This document shows, one piece after another, positions 15,501 to 27,500 of a DNA stretch of 64,000 nucleotides (position 1 is its first letter; each line of letters starts with the position of its first letter). The notes under the pieces are model-generated. The model saw only the letters and a program-made list of their open reading frames with translations. It was not told the origin of the DNA and searched no databases. This stretch comes from Mycteria americana (taxonomy: Eukaryota > Chordata > Aves > Ciconiiformes > Ciconiidae): assembly GCF_035582795.1 (NCBI RefSeq), contig NC_134366.1, positions 171,256,401-171,320,400 of the forward strand, given 5' to 3'. The position numbers and the translations under genes are program-made.

Positions 15501-18500
15501 TTTGAAACCCTGTATGGGTGTGGAGTTTTTCCGTACAAGCCCCGAGTCCCTTTTGTACCTGCCCTGATCAGCTTGATCCTGCCATTAGCATAAGCTTGAT
15601 CTGCTGAAACTCCAAAATGACTCAATTTTCACCTAGTGTATACAGTGAACCAGGTGATTATGAAGGATATGCAGGTCTGTTTTCCTCTGGAACGTAGACA
15701 GTACTGGCACATGAGTCTGCCTTTTATGTAATGGCTTTGTATATCCGAAGGAAATGGGGTGGGTGTAATTTCTTCATTAAAAGGAGAGTGTCTTGGTCAC
15801 CAGACTGTAGGATTTAGAGCAGTTCTCCGGGCCCTTGGTGTAGGACTGTCACTGACCCTCAAAGGTTGGAGATCCTTTGGGTGAGAAGGAAGGAGAAAGG
15901 AAGGGGGAACAGAAGGAAAGGAGCAGGGAGAGAAAGAGAGACTAAGAGTACACAGGTTCCTGCAAAAGTATCTTGCAATGTTAGGGTACTTTGCTCAGAA
16001 GTGGGAAGGTTGAGAGTTTAATCCTTGCAGTTGAGACTGTTATTTTACATTAAACTGTTTCCACCTGATTAAATTAATATTTGCCTTCAAATAATTAAGC
16101 TAAACTGTTGTGTATGTGAAAAACAGAATTTACATGTTTTAAGGGTTTGTGTCTAGCCATGTACAGTGTTCTAGGAGAATTTGGTCTTGATGCAGCAAGG
16201 CAAACTCCGAAGTTATAAACTCTTGTGATTTTTTTTTTTAAGTGTCAAGATTATTAACCAAATAAAAAGTTTACCTTAGTTAAATGAATAATTTTTTTGA
16301 AGACTCTTACCCTGAACTGGGAGGGATCTGGACAGGCTGGATCGATGGGCCGAGGCCAATTGTATGAGATTCAACAAGGCTAAGTGCTGGGTCCTGCACT
16401 TGGGTCACAACAACCTCATGCAACGCTACAGGCTTGGGGAAGAGTGGCTGGAAAGCTGCCTGGTGGAAAAGGACCGGAGAATGTTGGTTGATAGCCAGCA
16501 GAAAATGAGCCGGCAGTGTGCCTAGGTGGCCAAGAAGGCCAACAGCATCCTGGCCTGTATCAGGAATAGTGTGGCCAGCAGGACTAGGGAAGTGATTGTG
16601 CCCCTGTACTCGGCACTGGTGAGGCCGCACCTCAAAAACTGTGTTCAGTTTTGGGCCCCTCACTACAAGAAAGACATTGAGGTGCTGGAGCGTGTCCAGA
16701 GAAGGGCAACGAAGCTGGTGAAGGGTCTGGAGCAGAAGTCTGATGAGGAGCAGCTGAGGGAACTGGGGTTGTTTAGCCTGGAGAAAAGGAGGCTGAGGGG
16801 AGACCTTATCGCTCTCTACAACTACCTGAAGGGAGGTTGTAGCAAGGTGGGGGTCGGTCTCTTCTCCCAGGTAACAAATGATAGGACGAGAGGAAATGGC
16901 CTCAAGTTGTGCCAGGGGAGGTTTAGACTGGATATTAGGAAAACTGTCTTCACTGAAAGGGTTGTCAAGAATTGGAACAGGCTGCCCAAGGAAGTGGTTG
17001 AGTTGTCATCCCTGGAGGTATTTAAAAGACGTTTGGATGAGGTGCTTAGAGACATGGTTTAGTGGTGGACTTAGCAGCGCTAGGTTAACGGTTGGACTCG
17101 ATGATCTTAAAGGTCTTTTCCAACCTAAACGATTCTGTGATTCTCTGAATCTTCTAACAAGCATAATTTAGTTTCCAGGTGACTAGCTAAATGCCATTGA
17201 ATATCCTTTGAGTAGTTACTAGTGATACCTAGAATTATATTAAGACAACTCCAAAAACCATTAGAAGGGACCGCTTCAGTTCCTGCAGCTTGTCATCTCC
17301 TGTACGTACAATTGCCAACAAAATATGCCATCTACTGGAGAAAGACTTAAAAGCAGAAATCCTAATGCTTTTGTAGATGCCATTTTAAAGGATATGTTGC
17401 AAATGAATTGATAAGAGGCATCTTGAATACCAATGACCTATTTGTTGGTGAAATGTTTCCGTTAATTTCAGAGTACCTAGATTACTCATGAATCTCTCTC
17501 ATTTTCTTTTTAAAAACATCATAGAAATACACTGAAGTCTGATCAGTGGGATTTTTGGATTGGGTTCGTTTGGATTTTTTTTGGCCTGTGATAAAGTCCA
17601 GGACTAACAAGGGTAGTTTAGGCAAGCCTCTGGGATATATCATTAATCAAAGTAATTTTTCATAGTTACATTCAAAGATACAACTGTCTTTCTGTTAGTA
17701 AGTTTGTAAAGGGTGGAGGTTGTGTAAACAGAAAGACAGGTTTCGTGGTTGTAACAATATTGTCTCCTGATGAAGTTTGCATTTGATTTTCTGAATGGAG
17801 TAGTTTTCTGAATTGTTTATTTCAAACAATGCAAAGAGCCGTGTGCTAGAACTAACATTTATATAGTACACATGTTGTATTGCCTCAAATCCTAGCTTTC
17901 ATCTTGATTTAATTTGCAATGGTGGGAGATGGTAGCTTTCCATTTCTTTTAATTCACACTTGACATTTTTTTTGTGGTGTCCTGTATCCTAAAAGTAGCA
18001 ATTTGACCTTTTAGAAATTATTTCTGCATGACACCACGATAATTACCTGAGCAGGGAACAATTTTGGAGGTTACTAGGAGAAAAGATGACTCACTTGTCT
18101 TTTTAGTTTGGTGACATAATGTTAATTTAGAGTGCCACAAACTTCCTATTCCAAGCCATAGACGATATTAACAGCACTTAGTTATAGGCAGAAAATACAC
18201 TGTTAAACTTCAGTAGCTAAAACTCTCTGTTTTGCTCAGTATTTCTCTTTTTTGTTTGGTTTCATGTTTTGGAGGGCGGGTGGGCTGAGATTCCTGTTTG
18301 CCACTGAGCAAATATCATGAATGTACAGAAGGAGAATGGAAACTGGGTTAGTTTTCTGTTACTGAAGCTTTCAAATATTTTTGGTTTTGTGATTGCTAAA
18401 TTGGAAGTTCTCAGCTTTGCATATGTAACAGTAATAAAAATGAGCTAAACATGCTAATAAAAATGTAATTTGTAAATGATCCACAGTTAACCAGTTTGTG

Positions 18501-21500
18501 TCTCACAGGTTTTAGAGACCTACATGTTTCACTCTTTCCTTAAAGCTCGTCTGAACAGAAAGATGGATGCTTTTGCTCGACTTGAGTTGAGTACCCAGTC
18601 TGAAGAGGATAGGTAAAGTTTTCTCATTCCTTATTCTGGTTTTGAATCTTCTGTTGATATCAGTGATAAAAGTCCATTGGACTCTATTGGTATGAGATCA
18701 GGTCATCTATGAATAAGATTAGGACTAATTGATAGGCCATTTTATTAAGATTACTGTAAAAGTGTGGTATGAACATGTCCAGCCATGGCTGTTGAAATTG
18801 TAAATTGGTACTATAATTGTAATTTACTACTATTATACAGAAAAAAAATAAAATCAAGTTGTAATTTAGTGTATATGTATACTGAATTTTAAAACTAGTT
18901 GTATATTTTTTTTATTTTTGTCAGATTAAACTTGATGTTTCATACCCCGAGAAGACTGACTATGGAGAAAATGGCTTCTAAACGGTTTAATCCACAGTAC
19001 ATGATTAGTAGGCGTATGGTAATCAGTATGCCTAATCTGCAAGATATCAAGCTGCCAGAGGGCCCTACTAGAAATTCCTCACTTCGAAGAATAGATACAG
19101 GCGTTGGTAAGCAAAGAATGGGTTGAACAAGTACAGTGTCTTTTCTGTTGTCTTGATGGGTGACATCACTGAATAATTTTCACAGAAACAGTGTCAGATG
19201 CTGGAAGGAAATGGTGAGCTGGGTCATTTTGAACTGAGGTCTGTCTGTGCTTCTCCTTGCATGTTAAATCAGTCTGTAGCCTGCTGTAAGTTTTGCTGTA
19301 CCACAAAAGACTGATTGGTCACAATAGGATTGATATTGTAGAATTGCTTCCTGAGTCAGTAATCATGTTCAGTCCTCACCCACCTTATGTCCAGTTCTCC
19401 ACTACCTTTAAGTGTAGGCTTATCAGTATTTAACAAAGCAAGTCCTATAGAAACTGCATGGTTTGGTTTTTTTTTTCCTTTTTTATTTTTTCCTTTTTTT
19501 CACAGAATCACACAATCATATAGGTTGGAAAAGACCCTTAAGATCATCGAGTCCAACCGTTAACCTAACACTACCAAGACCACCACTATATCATGTCCCT
19601 AAGCACCTCATCCAAACGTCTTTTAAATACCTCCAGGGATGGCGACTCAACCACTTCCCTGGGCAGCCTGTTCCAATGCTTGACAACCCTTTCCGTGAAG
19701 TAAAATTTCCTAATATCCAGTCTAAACCTCCTCTGGTGCAACTTGAGGCCATTTCCTCTTGTCCTATCACTTGTTACCTGGGAGAAGAGACCGACCCCCA
19801 CCTCTCTACAACCTCCTTTCAGGCAGTTGTAGAGAGCCATAAGGTCTCCCCTCAGCCTCCTTTTCTCCAGGCTAAACAACCCCAGTTCCCTCAGCCGCTC
19901 CTCATCAGACTTGTGCTCTAGACCCTTCACCAGCTTCGTTGCCCTTCTCTGGACACTCTCCAGCACCTCAGTGTCTCTCTTGTAGTGAGGGGCCCAAAAC
20001 TGAACACAGTATTCGAGGTGAAACCTCACCAGTGCTGAGTACAGGGGCACGATCACTTCCCTAGTCCTGCTGGCCACACTATTTTTGATACAAGCCAGGA
20101 TGCCATTGGCTTTCTTGGCCACCTGGGCACACTGCTGGCTCATATTCAGGCGGCTGTCAACCAACACTCCCAGGTCCTTTTCCGCCTGGCAGCTTTCCAG
20201 CCACTCTTCCCCAAGCCTGTAGCGTTGCATGGGGTTGCTGTGGCCCAAGTGCAGGACCTTGCACTTGGCCTTGTTAAACCTCATACAGTTGACCTCGGCC
20301 CATCGATCCAGCCTGTCCAGGTCCCTCTGCAGAGCCTGCCTACCCTCCAGCAGATCAACACTCCCGCGCAACCTGGTGTCACCTGCAAACCTACTGAGGG
20401 TGCACTCGATCCCTTCATCCAGATCATTGATAAAGATATTAAACAGAACTGGCCCCAACACAGAGCCCTGGGGAACACCGCTTGTGACCGACCGCCAACT
20501 GGAGTAAACTCCATTCACCACCACTCTTTGGGCCCGGCCATCCAGCCAGTTCTTTACCCAGCGAAGAGTACACCCGTCCAAGCCATGAGCAGCCAGTTTC
20601 TCCAGGAGAATGCTGTGGGAAACCATGTCAAAGGCTTTACTGAAGTCTAGATAGACAACATCCACAGCCTTTCCCTCATCCACTAGGTGGGTCACCTTGT
20701 CGTAGAAGGAGATCCGGTTGGTCAAGCAGGACCTGCCTTTCCTGAACCCATGCTGGCTGGGCTTGATCCCTTGGTTATCCTCTACATGCCGTGTGATAGC
20801 ACTCAGGATGATCTGCTCCATCAGCTTCCCCGGTACCAAGGTCAGGCTGACAGGCCTGTAGTTCCCCGGGTCCTCCTTCTGGCCTTTCTTGAAGATGGGC
20901 GTCACATTAGCTCATCTCCAGTCAGCAGGGACCTCCCCAGTTAGCCAGGACTGCTGGTAAATGATGGAAAGGGGCTTGGTGAGCACATCTGCCAGTGCTC
21001 ACCTTTTCTTTGCTTTTTTTCCTTTTTTTTTTTCTCTTCTTTTCCCAGAATTGATATTATCAGATTAGGGAATATTCTGATAATAAGGACGACGGACATA
21101 GAAATATATTTGTGTCCCTAGCACAACTGTAATCTTACTTGAATTTCATGCCGTGTAATTGCTTGTTGCTCTGATGGGGATTCTTTTTGTTGTTTGTAGC
21201 ACGGCTGGTTGTGAAGATACTAGCACTTTTATGCACTGCTTACACTAATCAATGTACTTTTTGTTTTGTTTTATTTTTAGCTGTAAAAATGCCCTCCAAA
21301 TCAATTAGTACGTTCAAAATCCCAGAAATTCACTTTCCTCTGATGTTCCAGTGTGTTCATTCCTACTACACAGACTTCTTCAACCATCTCAGCAAAGCTA
21401 TAAATACCTTACCACCTGATAACTCAGCATTGCTGGCAAGGTACTTCTACCTCCGTGGGCTTATTAGCTTGATGCAAGGGAAACTACTAAATGCACTTTC

Positions 21501-24500
21501 TGACTTTCAGAACCTAGATAAAACAGACTTAAGAATTTTCCCTACTGATCTTGTAAGAAAAATAGTGGAAACCATGCCTCCTTCTGAGCGTTCTCAAGCA
21601 GACCGCAAACCTGAGCTGAAGAAGCTGATAAGTCGAGTGATGGAAAAACAAAGAGAAGTTACGAAAATAGATGACCATGTAAAAAATTTTGAATTGCCAA
21701 AAACACACATGCAACTGGATGATTTTGTGAAGCGAATCCAGGAATCTGGGATTGTCAAAGATATAGACACTATACATCGGTTATTTGATGCCCTAACAGT
21801 AGGTGAGTACAAGATACATTTTTAGCAACCATCTACACTGGTGCAATGACAATTTCAAACCGTTTTTTAATGAACCAAACCAAAATTTTTGTCTCCAGTT
21901 GTTTTTCTTTTTAATTATTATTCAACATTTTCTGGGCCTCTTAAAACTCACAATATGTGAGCTTTATGGACAATTTTATTTAATTAGGATAATTACGGAG
22001 AACAGATTTAATGTATACAAGAATGTCTATACTTGCATCCACAGTAAAGACAAGGAATCTACTTACCTTTGGGCACACAATTTACAATTTTTCAGGTTAT
22101 GTAGGGGAGGTAGTTTTGTGATCTGACGGTGTGCAGTCCTGCTTTGGCTTAGATTATGACTAGAGTGAATACGAGAGTGTCCTAGTTGCTATGGAAAATA
22201 CCTCTGTGTTGTAAAACCACTTGGTAACATGTCAAGGTGGCAGTCTGTGAAAAATACTAAAAAAAAACCTAACAAAACTCCTCTTGGATGGACATCATAG
22301 CAAAGGGAGAGGTTACGTTTATATTTGAGAGAACTTTCTTCTCTCCTGAATGAGATCCGAATCTTGTGATTGATTTCTAAAAACATAGTTTGAGAGTGCT
22401 TTTATAAAATACTATTCGGTTCTCTTTCTGTGCCTAGTTACTCTGGTAACTTATATTTTGTGGCCACAAAGGATTAAACATTGGTCAAAATAGCAAGATT
22501 ATAGCAAGACTTTCTGAAGCCAGAGGTAGCATACATCTCACAAGAATTTGTGTTTGTTTGAGATTCTGCTGTTCAAACACTTGAATTCGTAGAATAATTA
22601 ATTACTTAGAATACCTATTGCTGAAGTCTTTAACTGTTATAACTAGCTTTTATCCCAGGTTGGTAAGTATGTGATATAGTAGCATTCAATAGAATAACGA
22701 ACTGGAAAGTCATAATTAAAAGAGTTCAGTTTAGTAGGAAGTACAAATCCTTTCCCACTGGCTGATTGGATTTTTGGCATGAATTTAAAAAGGCAAGACT
22801 GGCACAGTGTTTGCTCCTTCCCTCTGTACAGTAGGGTGGAAGGGAGGATGCCAGATGCATGGCACCTATGGCCTAGGCTAACTGCAGAGGCATCTTTCTA
22901 CATCAAGAGAAGAATTTTGTCTCTTAATGGTTTTCCAGGCCTATTTTTTTGTAGTTTTTGCACCTCGCTTACCCATTATGCTGTTAGAGGCACAATTTGA
23001 AAGTTAGTGTCTTTTAAAGCTATCTTTCTGTGCCAATCTGTATAATCGTTTCTCCCAGTAAACAAGTTTTAAACATTTTTTAGGACATCAGAAACAAATC
23101 GATCCTGAAACATTCAGAGATTTCTACAACTACTGGAAAGAAACTGAAGCAGAAGCTCAAGAGGTGAATCTGCCACCAACAGTAATAGAGCATCTAGATA
23201 AAAATGAATGTGTCTACAAGTTATCTTGCTCAGTTAAAACTAACTATGGTGTAGGAAAAATAGCTCTGACCCAAAAGCGCTTGTTCCTTTTGACTGAAGG
23301 AGGACGTCCTGGCTATGTCCAGATTGCTGCTTTCAGGGATATAGAGGTGAGCACCAAGTAACTTCTTGTTGTCTTGCATGCCTAAGGATATAGGCCATGT
23401 TCCATTCTGTAGAGATCTGCCTCTCAAAGTTTCAGTAAGGAGTGTAGGAAACACCTCTGAAGTCAGTAACTTATGAGTGATTAGATAAAATTCTGGGTCT
23501 TTGGCCCAAGAATTTCAGGGCTGATGTAGTACGGTTTGCTAGGTGCTAGAATGACATAGAATAAAAATCTAGAGGTCATAACCTCTAGATGTACAGAAGG
23601 GTGCAAAGCACAGCACATGGGATATAGAGCTAGAGAAATTTAATAACATGAGCATTAAGTGTGCTTATTTGACTGTGGTGTCAGCGAGCCAGCTTGTACC
23701 CACTATGTAGTGAAGTCTGTATGATGTTGTTTGAAACTTATTTTCATAAAACCATCTCTGCTTAATGGTGTGTATGGACAATTGAAATCATTAGCTGTAG
23801 TTATAAATAGAGAAAGTTGCCCTGTAGGATGAGTACTGCACCTTATCTGTGATTGCATGGTGTATCTTCCTCGCTTTCTTTGTTTCCCTACATTTCCAGG
23901 ATGTTAAGAGCACGACTGTAGCTTTCCTTCTTTTGAGAATACCTACTCTGAGGATTAAAACATTATCTAAAAAAGAAGTCTTTGAAGCTAACCTTAAAAC
24001 TGAGTGTGATCTCTGGTATCTGATAGTGAAAGAAATGTGGGCTGGAAAGAAAATGGCAGATGATCACAAGGTATAAATATGGGAATTTCTAACCAAATAA
24101 CTATGAACTATGTGCTTTCTGTCTCTGTTCTAAATAATTCATGCTTTGAATGAGTTTTGTTGAATGAATTTTGTTGAATTAATGTTGTTTGAATGAATTT
24201 TGAATTTTTGGGGTTTAACTGCAAGTAGTATGAATTACGCTGCAGGGCAGCAACTGGCTAGTTGCTTGTGCTAAGCATGACATGCATTGTGATTGTTGAA
24301 CAGAGAGACTTGTAAGAATAATGAGCAACAGATAAACTACAGTAGGACTTTCGTCTTTAGGATCCTCAGTATATTCAGCAAGCACTGACAAATGTTCTCC
24401 TCATGGATGCTGTGGTTGGTGCCCTGCAGTCCTCCAAAACCATATATGCAGCCTCTAAGCTGTCTTATTTTGACAGGATGAAAAATGAAGGTCAGTCACA

Positions 24501-27500
24501 TAGCAATGCTACAAAGCCTGCTGTTGTTGCATCATCTGTCTCAGCTCTTTCTGTTTATATTCTGGTTTTCAAACTGATTATCTGTAGAAATACGAAAAGA
24601 TGTTAGTCTGATTGCACTTTCACAGATGTAGTTTATTAAATAGTATTAATAGAAAGCTTAGGGGTTGTTTTTGTGGGGTTTTTTTTTTTTTGTGTTCTGT
24701 GCATCAGAACCTTAGTTGACATGTCTGTCTCCCTGTTGGCTGCTGCTTGGTTGTTTAGACTGCTTGGGTGTTGTATGCATGCTTCTGCTACCAGAACTCA
24801 TACAAATGGTGTTTGGGCTCTCCTAGTCAGCTAAGGCTAGAGGGAAGGAAAAGTGAGAAATGTGAATAAATGGTGCAGAATTATTATCTTGTAAGAATTA
24901 TAGATCTATTCCAGGCTTAAGCGTGCACTTCATGACCTTTTAAAAATCTATTTTAGGGCCTATGATGGTCCCCAAAACAACTTCAGAGACATTAAAGCAC
25001 AAGATCAACCCCTCAGCTGGTGAGACATTTCCACAGGCAATAGATGTCTTGCTTTATACGCCAGGTAAGGTGATGTATTGCTTGCTTTTGTTAGCCTGGC
25101 TTTAATTAGCCTATAAAGCATGTTATCTCATAACACCTGGTATTATGACTGCCTGATTTTGTTCACATTCTGACATGCTTTGGTTGTGTGTTGAATACTA
25201 AAACAGCAAATCATTAAAAAAGAACAGTGATATTGCATATCAAGATACTCCAAGGCATAGCTTTCACAGTCTTAATTTGTCTTCCTGTGTGTATATGCCT
25301 TATAATAGACTTCAATTATGTGTTAATGTGCCAATTTCCCTTTAAGATTTCTGCTTCATTTATTGAGCAGGGTGGATGAATGATGCTCCACCATTGATCA
25401 ATATTCATTGTTATTTTTTTATTTTTCAGTAGAGTCATACGGGGGTGTTTGGTTGAACCACAGTGCAGGGAACAGTGTACCACCTCTTGAAATCCCAGCC
25501 AGACATATATGCCCGTAACTCTCACTGTATAATATGTGATCTAATGTACTATTCATCGCATGTAATTTAAGTCCATCCCTGAAGAAAGCGTTATCAATTT
25601 CCTTGTGAGCTTTTGTGTGATACTTGGCACATTTATATCTGACTAATTCAAAAAGCATTGGAGAAAAAAAAAAAAGAAAGGTTAAGGAGTGTGTGCAATG
25701 GGCATGAATTTAGGTAGCAGATATGTTAATTCTGGAAATTCCTAACTCTTAACTTCATAACCTTACTAGTCTTCTGATGTAAGCTCATATGTAATTCCTA
25801 TTATTTGGGCAATTTGAGACAAAAGGGGAAAGTTAGTGGAATTCAAAGTTAAGAAAGTGGGTAGGAGCAATTGTATGTGGGTGGGTGGGTGGTGGTGAGT
25901 TCAGTGGTGCTTTTCTTTCTTTCAATAAGCACACTTAATGCTCATTCTTGTAGTATGAGGCTTCTAAGTGGAGCTCTAATGGAGCAGATAGAAGGAGTGG
26001 ATTTATTAGGTGTATTTCATAGGGCTTAAAAGCCTTCCTGCCATCCCAGTTAGCTTAAGTACTTGGTCATCAATGAAAAAGATTATCTCTGCTCTGAATA
26101 ACTTTGAAGTGTAAGATTAAACCATAGGGTGAGCTCAACAAATAGATGAGAATGAGCACATGTTCATTGTGAAAACTGTGTTATTCATTAACTGGTGATG
26201 TAAGTTCCAGAACACAGATGTGTTTTGTTAGAAAGCTGCTCTGCCTAATAATGGTTTTCCCACACATATCCAAAAGCGGTTTATTTTCTTTTACCTCTCT
26301 CATCTTCTCTGCTTCATTTCTAGGGCATCTTGACCCTTCAGAAAGACCTGGCAATGCTCATCCGAAACTATGGTGTGCTTTAAATGAGGGGAAAGTGGTG
26401 GTCTTTGATGCATCTACCTGGTCTATTCAACAGCACTGTTTCAAAATGGGCCGCTCTAAACTGGTAAGTCTGACACATATCACAATTGCTGCTTTAGCTT
26501 GGTGTTTTTGTTGCTGTAGCCTGTATGACCCTGAATCACTGTCATTCCTTAAAAGTTGCAGAAAGACACTTGAGTTGACTGGGCTTCAGTTAACTTGGAG
26601 AAATTGAGATTTTTGAGAAAAACGGAAAGGAGAGAAAATGGATTAATAATGAAACAAGTCAACTGGTGGGAAGTGATAGATTGGCTATCAGGAGGGCCTG
26701 CTGGCCTAACGGCATGGCTTCTTGGGGCAGGAAGGTGGGTTTGAAACAGTTGAGGAGAAAGAATAATGGAGAGAATCAATATAAAGAGAAGATGAGATGA
26801 GCCGTAAGAATGGGTGAAAAGTCACTTGTGCTGAAGAAGTGGAAACTGGAGAAAGGTGTAAGGAAACCAGGTGGATGATATTGAAAGAGAGCTAGCACTC
26901 TAAAAGAAGGTGACTCAACCAGCAGGTTAAAGAGAGTTGCTTGTGAAAGACCACCTGAAAGGAATAATTCTCTCGATGAAAGGGGAAGCTGAACCAGAGC
27001 TGCAGACTGAGTGAAAAACATGCAGGAAAAGGGATTGGATAGGTCACTTGTGTGAAAGCTGAGAAACATCACTGTGGATGAATGTGGGAGAGAGTCAAAA
27101 AGGGAGAGGTAAAGCTGATAGTGAAGGGCTGGGTGGAGGGAAGATGGAAATCCAGGAGAAGAGTCAGATACTGACCTATTGTAAAGAAGAGAAAGAAAAG
27201 AGGAGGAAAGTTTGAAACTGATGGGACTCGGGAGGGAGAGAAATGAAGAGCTTCTGAATGGGGGAAGGATGTTCCACAGACAGTAGAGAAGACAGTATTT
27301 TCTTAGACACCACTTCTAACTGAAGTAGGAAGTATGTTTATATCAGATGGTTAGGACGGCTTCCAATCAGAAATTCCAATCAGTGTGTTTCTCCAATGAG
27401 AAACACACTAACTTCTGTGGTTTCCCCTGATGCCCTTTGTAACATTTACTCTGTTTGGGCCAGGAAACACAGCTTTGAGTCAGTTACCAAGATACATTAT

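Noticed and set aside
19463..20944. Plus-strand frames of 85-152 codons
   Set aside because: Shadows of the antisense CR1 frame.
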